Source: Bacteroidales bacterium (lineage in GTDB: Bacteria; Bacteroidota; Bacteroidia; Bacteroidales; WCHB1-69). From it: DNA of 64,000 nt. The stretch covers positions 1-64,000 of the forward strand of contig JAFXPL010000057.1 in the NCBI GenBank assembly GCA_017527945.1, read 5' to 3'. Shown in pieces: positions 8,225-17,169 of the stretch. The translations under genes were made by a program, and so were the position numbers. The notes under the pieces are model-generated. The model saw only the letters and a program-made list of their open reading frames with translations. It was not told the origin of the DNA and did no database searches. Numbering within the stretch: position 1 is the stretch's first letter; each line of letters begins with the position of its first letter.

Positions 8225-8839
8225 ATGGACAAGAAACATTCTGCCAATGAAGGAGTTCCGCTTCGAGAACGTATTGAGGCGTTGCCAAATGACAGCGTGC
8301 TGTTCCGTTCCGATTTCCCAGAGTTTCATCCCGAGTTTGTTGGAGAGACTTTGGCGGAACTAACGCGCGAAGGTGTATTGGTGAAATTAGCCCAGGGCAT
8401 CTATGCGAAGCCGTCTAAGAGTAGATACGGGATAGTGCTTCCTTCGGTAAATAAAATAGTGAGAGCCATTGCTTATAGAGACAATGCAAAGGTTTTGCCT
8501 TCAGGCATGACGGCATTGAATGTGCTGGGACTTTCAACACAAGTACCAATGGATTACACCTATCTAACCACTGGCAGCGAGCGCACCATAAAGCTTACCA
8601 ATTGCCAAATCAAGCTGAAACGCGGTGTGCCCAAAAATTTCTGCTATGAGACAGGTCTCATCGGCCTGCTGGTACAAGCTTTGAAGGCATTAAAACAAGA
8701 AAATGTTGGAGATAATGAATTGCGGGTGATTCGTGAACTCATCACAATGGAACCCGACAAGGATGCTCTGGCAAAGGACGTGGATATGATGCCTGCATGG
8801 ATGAAACGGATTGTGAAACCGATGCTAAAAACTAAATAG
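8225..8839 (+). CDS. abiEi: AbiEi-like type IV antitoxin (DUF6088 family)
   Basis: 204 residues. An N-terminal winged helix (VGETLAELTREGVLVKLAQG, then IYAKPSKSRYG) is followed by the AbiEi-type domain (KVLPSGMTALNVLGLST; TTGSERTIKL). In characterised AbiE systems this protein represses the operon and antagonises the nucleotidyltransferase toxin without direct binding. The toxin gene begins three bases after the stop codon. The operon is AT-rich relative to preA upstream and has its own promoter. Its position beside other defence genes agrees with an abortive-infection role. Confidence 0.85.
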   Translation: MDKKHSANEGVPLRERIEALPNDSVLFRSDFPEFHPEFVGETLAELTREGVLVKLAQGIYAKPSKSRYGIVLPSVNKIVRAIAYRDNAKVLPSGMTALNVLGLSTQVPMDYTYLTTGSERTIKLTNCQIKLKRGVPKNFCYETGLIGLLVQALKALKQENVGDNELRVIRELITMEPDKDALAKDVDMMPAWMKRIVKPMLKTK

Positions 8840-8842
8840 GCT

Positions 8843-9865
8843 ATGAGAAAATTGTGGATAGACAATGATTTGGTTGACCGTCTGGCAATGTTACAGCAAA
8901 CAGAGATAGATCATCCAGGAATCAATCAGGTGGCAATAGAAAAAGACTGGTGGGTGACCGTAGTGCTAAAGGCTTTGTTCCAAACAGAATGTCGTGAATC
9001 GCTACTGTTCAAGGGCGGCACGTCGCTCTACAAAGGATTTCACCTCATCGAACGTTTTTCCGAAGACATTGACCTGTCCATCAGCCATTCTTTCTTTGGA
9101 ATAGAGCATACCAACAAAAACCAGCGCGACAAGTTGCGCAAGACGGCTCGGAGATATATCCATGAAGTCCTTTCCAAACAACTGGATCTCAACTTGAAGA
9201 ACATGGGTGTTTCTGGATACAACGTAGAGAATGTGGACCGGTGGCAGGACGACATGGGCGAATGGCATCCGATTGATTCAGACAAAGATCCAACTGTCAT
9301 TATCCTACAATATCCTTCCGTTTTGGAAGATGAGATCAATTATATTCCGCCACGAGTCAAAATTGAAATCAGTTGTTTGTCTATGGACGAGCCCACGGTA
9401 GAACGAGAAGTCCACTCGCTGATTGGCGACAGTTTTTCCGTTGAAGATAATGGAGCTCGGAGCACGATAAAAACAGTTTTGCCCACTCGCACATTTCTGG
9501 AAAAGGTACTCCTACTCGCGGAGGAATTCCAAAAAGAGAGGCCAAGAAGTGTACGCATGTCGCGTCATTTATATGATTTGGAGAAATTGATGGACACCCA
9601 ATATGGTCTTGGCGCTTTGGCGAACCGCACGCTCTATGACGCCATAGTGGAGCATCGCAGGGCATATTATGCTTTGAAGTATGTCAACTACACTCTATTG
9701 CAACCCTCCACCATCAACTTTATGATTCCAGAGCAACACAAAGAGGAATGGCAAGCTGACTACACAAATATGAGACGTTTCTTCATTTACGGCCAGTCAC
9801 TGGATTTTGACATGCTGATGGATCGGATGGCAGAATTGCAGATGAGGGTGAGGAATATGGGATAA
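8843..9865 (+). CDS. abiEii: AbiEii/AbiGii nucleotidyltransferase toxin
   Basis: 340 residues, normal for the family. The nucleotidyltransferase signature is intact: FKGGTSLYKGFHLIERFSED, where GGTS is at 58-61 and the acidic EDID at 74-77. A further conserved KIEISC strand follows. AbiEii toxins transfer nucleotides, in characterised homologues to tRNA acceptor ends, and arrest growth on phage infection. The gene pairs with abiEi (three-base gap) and converges with the exported nuclease at 9979-10773. No frameshift or missing catalytic residue is seen. Confidence 0.88.
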   Translation: MRKLWIDNDLVDRLAMLQQTEIDHPGINQVAIEKDWWVTVVLKALFQTECRESLLFKGGTSLYKGFHLIERFSEDIDLSISHSFFGIEHTNKNQRDKLRKTARRYIHEVLSKQLDLNLKNMGVSGYNVENVDRWQDDMGEWHPIDSDKDPTVIILQYPSVLEDEINYIPPRVKIEISCLSMDEPTVEREVHSLIGDSFSVEDNGARSTIKTVLPTRTFLEKVLLLAEEFQKERPRSVRMSRHLYDLEKLMDTQYGLGALANRTLYDAIVEHRRAYYALKYVNYTLLQPSTINFMIPEQHKEEWQADYTNMRRFFIYGQSLDFDMLMDRMAELQMRVRNMG

Positions 9866-9978
9866 CATTCTCTGGTCCCCAAAAAAGGTTATCGTCATTT
9901 ATAGTGCAAGGATAAAATCCATCATCCAAACCGCTCTCCTTGTTCAGATCCAGCAACAACGCGAAAGCGACACGAAAG

Positions 9979-10773
9979 TCAACGCACCCAAAGCCCGACT
10001 TCAACCTCATCTTCAATGGTTTCTTCCACGGCATCATCCAAAAATCCAAAGAAGTCATAACCCGTGAAAGATTCGACAGCGTTCACCGATTGGGCAGTTC
10101 CAGCAATGGTTACGGAGTCGGGATTGTTGGGGCAGAGGAAGGCGATGGTGTGGTAGCCATCGTCGTCGGATACCAGAAAAGCCTTGAAGAAGCTGTCGGG
10201 AACCGGAATGGCGTGGATACCGAAAGTTTGTAACTGTGACGAGGTAAACACGGGACCGCACACAATCATCACCGAATCGTATCTGACGGCCAACTTTCGA
10301 GCCAGATTCTCAATCTGGTGCCAAACGCCGTTGTTCATCTCCTTGTTTTGGGGACAGATGTTGGTAAAGTAGTCGCTCTCTTTCACCGCCTGTTCCGACC
10401 ATTTCATATCTTGCCATCGTGCCATGTGTCCTCTCACCCACCCCGAGCCGCTGTAATCCTCGTTTGTGGCTTGGGGGAGACTTAGATTCGGGTCTGGCAT
10501 GAAACAGCGTGGAATTTTGGGGGTATGTTTTGTCTGCTCAACCTGCTCGGCCGTCAAAGTATAAGATACCCAATCGGGTTGGCGGGTTGAGGGGTTGTAG
10601 GAGACGGTGAAACCTGTATAATGGATAATGGTTGAGGATTGCTGTTTTTCGTAACGTTTTCCTTGCTGTTGCGTGTCCACTAACGGATGCGGCCGATTAG
10701 GAGGCACACAAGTAATGAGTAACGACGTAATCAACAGCAAGCAGAGACTACTTCTTTGGAAGATTGTTAACAT
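9979..10773 (-). CDS. Exported DNA/RNA non-specific endonuclease (NUC family), candidate lipoprotein
   Basis: Start taken at ATG 10773, giving 264 residues that begin with a hydrophobic export signal (LCLLLITSLLITC). Cys22 could be a lipid anchor, although T at -1 is atypical for a lipobox. The beta-beta-alpha-metal nuclease core is present: GSGWVRGHMARWQDM with catalytic His116, then TNICPQNKEMNNGVWHQIE with metal-binding Asn and Glu. Family members usually have DRGH; here the Asp is Val. The gene is last in the 14-gene operon, 31 bp after the zinc-ribbon/PH-like gene. Periplasmic or surface nucleic-acid degradation is the likely activity. Confidence 0.75.
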   Translation of the reverse strand: MLTIFQRSSLCLLLITSLLITCVPPNRPHPLVDTQQQGKRYEKQQSSTIIHYTGFTVSYNPSTRQPDWVSYTLTAEQVEQTKHTPKIPRCFMPDPNLSLPQATNEDYSGSGWVRGHMARWQDMKWSEQAVKESDYFTNICPQNKEMNNGVWHQIENLARKLAVRYDSVMIVCGPVFTSSQLQTFGIHAIPVPDSFFKAFLVSDDDGYHTIAFLCPNNPDSVTIAGTAQSVNAVESFTGYDFFGFLDDAVEETIEDEVEVGLWVR

Positions 10774-10804
10774 ATCAATGAATGGTTTCACAATGTTTAT
10801 ATAC

Positions 10805-11899
10805 CTATTGATTGACAATTTGGAGCAGACACAGCACAAACCAACTGTCGAAGCCTTGCAACACCAACCGTTTTGCATCGCCTTCCTTGTGAACCTCAAT
10901 CCCATCTGTATAGGGAGTGATGCCGATCAGTTTTGCGAAAGGCACTTTGACGGCTTTTGTTGGGGATTGGAAAATCAGATGCTTGTTGGTCACATAAAGT
11001 TCCCCTGTCCCCATGTTGTTCATGTAACTATGTTCTACGGGCTTCCCTTTCATTTTACCCGTGCGCAAAGTTACTCCTTTGATTACGCGAACACTGACAC
11101 CATTGTGACGGCCTACATACTCTTTTTCTATCTTTTCCTGATACAATGTCACATTGTTATATGACCAAAGCAAGGATTCTCCTTTACCCAACACGATAGG
11201 CAGCATTGAATGTTGATTTGGTAGATTGCCGGCTTGTATATTGTTTAAGATGCTGTTTTGTGCAATTCTGGTGATGCTTCCGCTCTGATACTTAACTGGC
11301 AGATTTTGGACTTGTATATTCAGTGCAGCCATGTACTGGTTCAAAAGATGTTCCTCTTTTCCTGACAATTGACCATCTTTCAAAAAGTTGTCGGCAGCCT
11401 TGTTGAGCATATAGTGATAAGTCTCATTAATATCGTCAGGAAGAATGGGAAGTGCGCTGATAACTTTGTGAATACGATCTTGCATTTGGGCAATGTCAAT
11501 GGCACCAGTGAAATAGTCGGCGATATGTCCCTTAATGATTTTCTGCGACAACCGTGTTATTGCACCTAATTGGTTCGCGTCGGAATAAGACACTTTGAAC
11601 TGGATCAGGAACTGCGAGACCATTTGCAAGATTGACGCGGAGAACGGTCTGTGCAGCGAATCAGCGTATCGGTCGATAGCCGCTCCCGCAATATTTGCGA
11701 TATCCTCTCTGTTCAGGTAATGTTCCTTAACCAACTGTTGATATTCTTGGAGAATAGTTGTGACCCCGTTGGGATTTCGGAAATAATCGTCCACAAGCGT
11801 ACGTAACCGCACAAGCCCCTGGGTATGTTTCGTTTCGCATTCTTTATGACAGTCGGAAAAGAGTCCGACTTTTTGTCCACAGTATTTACAGGTTCTCAT
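10805..11899 (-). CDS. Zinc-ribbon protein with C-terminal PH/GRAM-like domain
   Basis: The start is ATG 11899 (MRTCKYCGQKVGLF), giving 364 residues. Four N-terminal cysteines (4, 7, 17, 21) form a probable zinc ribbon. A long helical middle follows. The last ~110 residues (GTGELYVTNKHLIFQSPTKA, then VPFAKLIGITPYTDGIEV) are a beta-rich PH/GRAM-like fold that resembles bacterial PH domains. I do not recognise a named family for the whole protein. It lies between the FtsK-like gene (80-bp gap) and the nuclease gene. It may be an adaptor that recruits partners to membrane or peptide ligands; that is inference. Confidence 0.65.
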   Translation of the reverse strand: MRTCKYCGQKVGLFSDCHKECETKHTQGLVRLRTLVDDYFRNPNGVTTILQEYQQLVKEHYLNREDIANIAGAAIDRYADSLHRPFSASILQMVSQFLIQFKVSYSDANQLGAITRLSQKIIKGHIADYFTGAIDIAQMQDRIHKVISALPILPDDINETYHYMLNKAADNFLKDGQLSGKEEHLLNQYMAALNIQVQNLPVKYQSGSITRIAQNSILNNIQAGNLPNQHSMLPIVLGKGESLLWSYNNVTLYQEKIEKEYVGRHNGVSVRVIKGVTLRTGKMKGKPVEHSYMNNMGTGELYVTNKHLIFQSPTKAVKVPFAKLIGITPYTDGIEVHKEGDAKRLVLQGFDSWFVLCLLQIVNQ

Positions 11900-11988
11900 A
11901 ATTTTCAAATAATATTCCTAAAAAGACACCTTCTATAATTGGATAATCACTTTGACAAATTGTTCTTTGATTGATTTAAGATATTTCA

Positions 11989-13752
11989 TCATAACAACTG
12001 TAAATCTGCAAGATGTTGCCTTAGTTCTGTTTCTGTTTTTATAAGCACTTGTCTCGGTTTACTCCCAATTCCTGGCCCTACAATCTTTAAATCTTCCAAC
12101 TGTTCCATAACACGTCCCGCCCTATTATAACCAAGAGACAACTTGCGTTGGACTACAGAAGCGGATCCCGCCTGAGTTTGCACTACGAGTGTAGCAGCTT
12201 CTATTATTAATGGATCAAGCTCGTTAGAATTGTATGGCTCAGTAATACTAAATTCATCCATAATGTATGGAACATCGGGCAACTCATACGGCATCAACAA
12301 AGGATAAGATGTGGATTGCTTTTTGATGAAATTCATAATTCTATCAGTCTCTTGGACATCCACAAAAGCACATTGTAGATGGGCGACTTCACGTGCACTT
12401 TTGAATATCATATCGCCATTCCCTGTTAATTGGTTTGCACCAACAGATTCAAGTATCGTTCTTGAATCAGCAGCAGAAACCATACGAAATGCCATACGAG
12501 CCGGGAAATTTGCCTTAATATTGCTGGTAACGACATCGGTAGAGGGTCTTTGCGCAGATATGATTAAATGAATACCTGTTGGCCGAGACAACTGAGCCAA
12601 ACGTGTCAAGGGTTCTTCAACTTCCTTTTTGGCATTGATTATCATATCAAAATCATCAATAACAACAACAATGTAAGGGAGATACCTGAAGCCCAATGAA
12701 AGGGAAAGCTCACGTGAACAGAATTTTTTATTGTATTCCTTAACACTTCTTGTTTGAGATTTTTTTAGCAATTCATATCGCGAATCCATTTCTATGCAAA
12801 GAGATTGCAATATACTCGGGACTTGTTTTTTGTCAGTAATGATAGTATTTCCGCTAAATGGAAACTTAGCCAGGTAATAACTTCCCATAGCCGCATAGGA
12901 AGAATACTCCAAATCTTTTGGATCTACAATCACAAACTTCATTTCAGAAGGATGTTTCGCATAGAGCAAAGATGTGATAATCGCTTGTATTCCTACTGTC
13001 TTTCCTTGACCCGTTGTACCAGCAATCAACAAATGTGGCATTTTTGCCAAATCAAAAACATAAACATCACCTCGGTCCGTTTTCCCTATTCCTACAGGCA
13101 ATTCGTAAACACTGTTTCTAAATGTATCAGAGGATAGAACCTCCCTAATTGGAACAATGTTTACTCCTTCTTCATCTGCTATATTTGCATAATCTTTATT
13201 GAAAAAATCTATTGAAGGGAACACGAAGTGAGATAATTCATTTCGGGGATCGTAAGGCCCGACTTTTAGACTCTCTTTGAATTGGGTGTTATCATGAGTA
13301 TTCTCATCAATGTTCTGTCTCTCGCTTGACCCAACCGGGTTTGGATTAGTACTCGTGTTCTGCTCAAAGAATTTTTCTTGCTTTGGAATAGTTTTAAGTT
13401 GTGACTCAATTTCTGACAGCTGTTGGAGGGTGTCTTTGGCTTTAGAGATTTTCCCCATCATTTGATACGTTTCTGCCAACATTTGATAGCTGTTCTTGTT
13501 GTTAGGGTAAGAATGGATCGCTTCTTGGAAATACTCCAAAGCTTGAGTATATTCACCCGAATTAAAGAATTTCAACCCTGTCAGATAATATTCATTTTCA
13601 CAGGAACTGCAGTCTGCCGCCTGCATCACATCAATGCTCTCCAAAGCGCTCTTGTGATCAGAGATAAACAAATCTTCGTAGTCGTCTATTTCTTCAAGCT
13701 TTGATGGTATTTCTTTTTTATTTTTTTTCTTAAATAAATGTCGAAATATCAT
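11989..13752 (-). CDS. Soluble FtsK/SpoIIIE-type DNA translocase with N-terminal TPR
   Basis: 587 residues from ATG 13752 (a TTG six codons upstream is less likely). Residues ~50-120 form TPR helices (YYLTGLKFFNSGEYTQALEY). The RecA-like motor has Walker A AGTTGQGKTVG near 244-254, Walker B VVVIDDFD, and HLIISAQRPSTDV. A C-terminal gamma winged helix follows (ASVVQRKLSLGYNRAGRVME), the part that reads DNA orientation signals in FtsK. Housekeeping FtsK has an N-terminal membrane domain; here it is missing and a TPR module stands in its place. The gene lies 34 bp after the TPR-MORN gene, whose TPR is similar. The likely activity is directed movement along DNA, recruited by protein-protein contacts. 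Confidence 0.82.
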   Translation of the reverse strand: MIFRHLFKKKNKKEIPSKLEEIDDYEDLFISDHKSALESIDVMQAADCSSCENEYYLTGLKFFNSGEYTQALEYFQEAIHSYPNNKNSYQMLAETYQMMGKISKAKDTLQQLSEIESQLKTIPKQEKFFEQNTSTNPNPVGSSERQNIDENTHDNTQFKESLKVGPYDPRNELSHFVFPSIDFFNKDYANIADEEGVNIVPIREVLSSDTFRNSVYELPVGIGKTDRGDVYVFDLAKMPHLLIAGTTGQGKTVGIQAIITSLLYAKHPSEMKFVIVDPKDLEYSSYAAMGSYYLAKFPFSGNTIITDKKQVPSILQSLCIEMDSRYELLKKSQTRSVKEYNKKFCSRELSLSLGFRYLPYIVVVIDDFDMIINAKKEVEEPLTRLAQLSRPTGIHLIISAQRPSTDVVTSNIKANFPARMAFRMVSAADSRTILESVGANQLTGNGDMIFKSAREVAHLQCAFVDVQETDRIMNFIKKQSTSYPLLMPYELPDVPYIMDEFSITEPYNSNELDPLIIEAATLVVQTQAGSASVVQRKLSLGYNRAGRVMEQLEDLKIVGPGIGSKPRQVLIKTETELRQHLADLQLL

Positions 13753-13804
13753 ATCAGTAATCGTTTTCAAACACTAATTAATATGCTTTTAAGATACAAT
13801 ATAG

Positions 13805-14572
13805 TTAGAATTGTATATTTGGCCAACATTTGATAATGCTTGCCACAAGCTCGGCATCAATTCTGTCGGCATCTTTATTGGTCGGGACAAATACCATGTT
13901 AATAAAACGCCCCGTTAGAGTTTTTCCAGTATTATCTATTACGGTACATTCCTCTTTGGGATCTAATTCTGATCCATGAAACGTACCTTCTATTATTATC
14001 CCGTTGGATAAAGTAATCGTACACCGCCCGCAAGGCAATGAGTTTTTCAAATATCCCTCTATTTTTGTGCCGCCTGGCAAAAGTATTAGCCCGTTCTCAA
14101 CAACATCATCGTTAAAATGTGAGATAACAACGGCTCCATTTGAACTTTTCATAATACCCTCACCATACATTGTACCATGTCGCATACAGCCGCTATAAAA
14201 TGTGCCATCGGGTCGGATGAATGTTCCATACTTATGGGGTTGTTTGTTTTCATCAACGCATCCGTAATAGATTGGCGTGTTGAGAGACGCACCCTTATTG
14301 TACAACATATTCTCACCCCCAAAGTTTATGGATAGTTCTCTCATAGCATTTTGATTGTTTGGATTGATAGAGAGTAATCTATGCAAAGTTTTTCTATGTT
14401 CCAGTTCTTTTCCAGTGTTCTTATAACACTTGGACAGATACAAGTATGCAGTTTCATTACGGGGACTATTTTCAATTTCCGCCTGAAAAAACTCAATGGC
14501 GGTGAGATAATCCTCTTGTTCGTAAAGGCTTAGCCCTTTTTTGAAATATTGATCCTGATTCGTTTTTTCCAT
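13805..14572 (-). CDS. TPR and MORN-repeat protein
   Basis: 255 residues. The N-terminal ~75 residues are TPR (FKKGLSLYEQEDYLTAIEFF; ETAYLYLSKCYKNTGKE). Residues ~100-225 contain MORN-like units (YGTFIRPDGTFYSGCMRHGT; IEGYLKNSLPCGRCTITLSN; IIIEGTFHGSELDPKE). MORN repeats are beta hairpins often used as membrane-proximal or protein scaffolds. No signal peptide is present, so it is cytoplasmic. It lies 31 bp after hxsC and 34 bp before the TPR-FtsK gene. The shared TPR style suggests the two proteins are partners in one complex (inference). Confidence 0.75.
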   Translation of the reverse strand: MEKTNQDQYFKKGLSLYEQEDYLTAIEFFQAEIENSPRNETAYLYLSKCYKNTGKELEHRKTLHRLLSINPNNQNAMRELSINFGGENMLYNKGASLNTPIYYGCVDENKQPHKYGTFIRPDGTFYSGCMRHGTMYGEGIMKSSNGAVVISHFNDDVVENGLILLPGGTKIEGYLKNSLPCGRCTITLSNGIIIEGTFHGSELDPKEECTVIDNTGKTLTGRFINMVFVPTNKDADRIDAELVASIIKCWPNIQF

Positions 14573-14603
14573 GATAACAGATAGTTTTTTCTTTAATACT
14601 CTT

Positions 14604-15476
14604 TTAGAGGTTCATTGGTTTTATTCCCTGAAATTTACATTTAGAAGTGCTGAATAAGCCACAGCACATCTCTTTCACATCACAATCATTGCAGATTGCA
14701 AGGAACTTCACTTTCCAATCGGAAATGCTTTGTTTTGCAAACGGCCAGCAATCGTGCGGCAACAGACACAAAGGGATATTGTAGATGGCCACATCCATTC
14801 GCCAATCGTCCATTGCCATTACAGCCTCTCGCAATATGGAAGCGTACTCATTGGGTTCCACCCAAATTTTCTCTGCATTTTTAACAGACAAACCAACTCT
14901 TTCCATTCCCATAAAAGCGGTCCATGCAACAAACGGCAGATTTTTGAAAATGTATTCAGCCATTCTTGGTAATCTAGTATAGTTGAGTTTATTGACAACC
15001 ACTCTCAGTTCAATCTCAACACCAGCATCAGCAAGATTGTACAATCCTGTCATCGTCTCATCATAGGCGTGTTTACTGCCTGCTATCAAGTTGTGGTCCC
15101 CGGAATAATCCGAGTGGAATGGAATTCCAACAAAAAAGTTCTCTCCCGCAGCTTGACATACTTCTCGTGTAAAAGCAGTATCCTTGAAAGCACGTCCATT
15201 GCTCAATAATTGAATGGCAGTTTCTGGCAGGCATTTACGAACTTCTTGCAAAAGAGTAATCAATTTGCCTCCAAGCAAAGTAGGTTCGCCTCCGGTAATA
15301 CCCAGCACCTTCAATTCTTTTGGGGCTGAATACAACAACTGTATGTTGTGCTCATACAAAGACTCAATATCATCCACCTTACCAGGTGGTTGGCAGCACA
15401 TCAAACAATGGTTGTTGCATTGAGCTGTTACGAACAAAGCATTGTCGTTAGAGTTGATGTCAAATTCCGTCCTCAT
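14604..15476 (-). CDS. hxsC: His-Xaa-Ser system radical SAM maturase HxsC
   Basis: 290 residues with the radical-SAM cluster motif CNNHCLMC at residues 20-27, followed by CQPPG and ITGGEPTLLGGKL, as in HxsC proteins (TIGR03977 type). Extra cysteines near the C-terminus (CNDCDVKEMCCGLF, then CKF) could hold an auxiliary cluster. The start codon overlaps the hxsB stop by four bases. HxsC is one of two radical-SAM enzymes presumed to modify the partner HxsA; the chemistry has not been established to my knowledge. Its fixed place next to HxsB and HxsD supports the assignment. Confidence 0.85.
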   Translation of the reverse strand: MRTEFDINSNDNALFVTAQCNNHCLMCCQPPGKVDDIESLYEHNIQLLYSAPKELKVLGITGGEPTLLGGKLITLLQEVRKCLPETAIQLLSNGRAFKDTAFTREVCQAAGENFFVGIPFHSDYSGDHNLIAGSKHAYDETMTGLYNLADAGVEIELRVVVNKLNYTRLPRMAEYIFKNLPFVAWTAFMGMERVGLSVKNAEKIWVEPNEYASILREAVMAMDDWRMDVAIYNIPLCLLPHDCWPFAKQSISDWKVKFLAICNDCDVKEMCCGLFSTSKCKFQGIKPMNL

Positions 15477-16873
15477 AGCAGCCAGCGTTTAAAGATGGGA
15501 AGTACTTCTTCTTCACGCTCAATAATCAGCGTAATCAAATACTCAATAATGGCTTTGTTCTTCTTGCAAAGCAAAGAGGTGGGGCGATGCCCGTACATAT
15601 CGCCCTGAGTGGAATAGTTGCGCACAGGGTCGGCTCCACAATAGTTTCTCAAAGCACAGTCGGAACAACCGGCGAGAGTTTCGTTAGCCCATATTTGTGC
15701 TATCCTTTGCACCTTTGGACCAAAAACAATATCTTCGTACCGATCGTGGACACTACCCAATCGGAAGGTGTTGTCGCCGTTTTCGGCCAACATTCGCGAC
15801 TCATCGGACGCATATACATATCCGTCGTAGTTGTAAACCAACACCGAATTGATGATACCGGCTGGCGATTGAAGATCCACAAACCCTGTGCAGAAAGGCG
15901 TCAGCATCTTGCGGAGGACAATCACGGCAAACTCCTCCATAAAGAAGGTTCCCTGTTTGTTTATCTCCAAAATATGCTCGAAAGCGATCTTGTAAAACTC
16001 AATGAAACGCTCTGTGTATTGATACCAGTTATGATTGTAGGCAGCCAATCCGTATGGATTCAAAGCACGTAAGAAAAGGCCGTTAAATCCCATTCTCACA
16101 TATTCATCCACAATCTCTATTGGATAATCCAACGCCATTACCGATGTTGTCTGCAATGGGGAAACCATATCAAAGCCCAAAGCTTCACGAGCTTTCTCTA
16201 TACCAGCCACCACTTTCTCGTAGCTGTCGGTTTTTCCTCGATTCGTATTATGCAAAAATGACGGACCATCCAGCGAAGTGGAAATCATAACCTGATACTG
16301 CTTGCAAATATCCAGCATCTCATCGGTTAGATGGACACAGTTGGTGCAAAGAACATATCGCATCTCGCGATTCTCATTTTCATTGATACGTTCTGCTGTC
16401 TCTATACCAAATCGTATCAGCTCTGGATGCAAGCTCGGTTCGCCTCCTTGGAATTCCATTGTCAGCACGGGTGCTGGAGAACGGAACATCAGTTTGACGG
16501 CACTCTCCATCGTGTTGAACGACATTGTGCAATGAACACTTTGTTCCGTCCGGCTTGATGCCTGACAATAGACGCAGTTTTGATTGCATTGGAGGGTGAC
16601 AACAAAAATATGCAGAGCCGTAAAATCATCCAGAAAGCGTTTTTTCTCACGCAGTCGGGAAACATATATATCGAGATTGGCAGGAATCCTGTTCTCGCTA
16701 ATGAAATAGTTTGCTACAAGGTCTTTGTAGGTATCATCTTCTTCCAACTGATGGCTTACAATCTTATCCACACTACCATCGGGCAACACCAACATGTCGC
16801 CAAACTCATTCACCAATACCTCATGATTGGCAATGCGGGTAAAGTCGAATGGAAGAAGATAATATGTTTTCAT
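15473..16873 (-). CDS. hxsB: His-Xaa-Ser system radical SAM maturase HxsB
   Basis: 466 residues. The radical-SAM motif CNQNCVYC is at residues 96-103. FQGGEPSLHPELIRFGIE binds SAM as in peptide maturases. The C-terminal SPASM-like cysteines include CSDCALRNYCGADP and a late LLCKKN. Length and layout match HxsB (TIGR03978 type). It overlaps hxsD and hxsC by four bases each, so the maturation genes are translated as a block. The enzyme probably installs a modification on the histidine/serine-rich segment of HxsA; the exact product is unknown. Confidence 0.87.
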   Translation of the reverse strand: MKTYYLLPFDFTRIANHEVLVNEFGDMLVLPDGSVDKIVSHQLEEDDTYKDLVANYFISENRIPANLDIYVSRLREKKRFLDDFTALHIFVVTLQCNQNCVYCQASSRTEQSVHCTMSFNTMESAVKLMFRSPAPVLTMEFQGGEPSLHPELIRFGIETAERINENENREMRYVLCTNCVHLTDEMLDICKQYQVMISTSLDGPSFLHNTNRGKTDSYEKVVAGIEKAREALGFDMVSPLQTTSVMALDYPIEIVDEYVRMGFNGLFLRALNPYGLAAYNHNWYQYTERFIEFYKIAFEHILEINKQGTFFMEEFAVIVLRKMLTPFCTGFVDLQSPAGIINSVLVYNYDGYVYASDESRMLAENGDNTFRLGSVHDRYEDIVFGPKVQRIAQIWANETLAGCSDCALRNYCGADPVRNYSTQGDMYGHRPTSLLCKKNKAIIEYLITLIIEREEEVLPIFKRWLL

Positions 16874-17169
16874 TGCTCAACCTCCTCATCAAAATCGTCA
16901 CAATCGGCAAACGCTTTTGCATACAGTATTGTGCGAATATCCTTCGTTTCAGAAGCAATGATTTCACGTGCCTTATAGTCATTCAGCATTTGAAGAAACG
17001 CATGTCGGGTTTCCTCCTCGGAAACTGAGCTGTCTCGAGGAGTTATCTCAACCGATTCTTTTGCACCATCTAAAGAACGGTGGCAGTCGTAATCTTTTGA
17101 CAGCGCGTATATGCTCTTGGTAATGCAAGCGTCAGAATATATTTTTCTATCAATTATGCATTCTATCAT
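16870..17169 (-). CDS. hxsD: His-Xaa-Ser system protein HxsD
   Basis: A 99-residue protein beginning MIECIIDRKIYSDACITKSI. It has a short beta-alpha layout (ALSKDYDCHRSLDGAKESVE; ARHAFLQMLND-type helix) and an acidic tail, as expected for HxsD (TIGR03976 type). It may present the substrate to the radical-SAM enzymes in the manner of a peptide-recognition element, but that is inference. It overlaps hxsA by four bases upstream (ATGA) and hxsB by four bases downstream. Confidence 0.8.
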   Translation of the reverse strand: MIECIIDRKIYSDACITKSIYALSKDYDCHRSLDGAKESVEITPRDSSVSEEETRHAFLQMLNDYKAREIIASETKDIRTILYAKAFADCDDFDEEVEQ

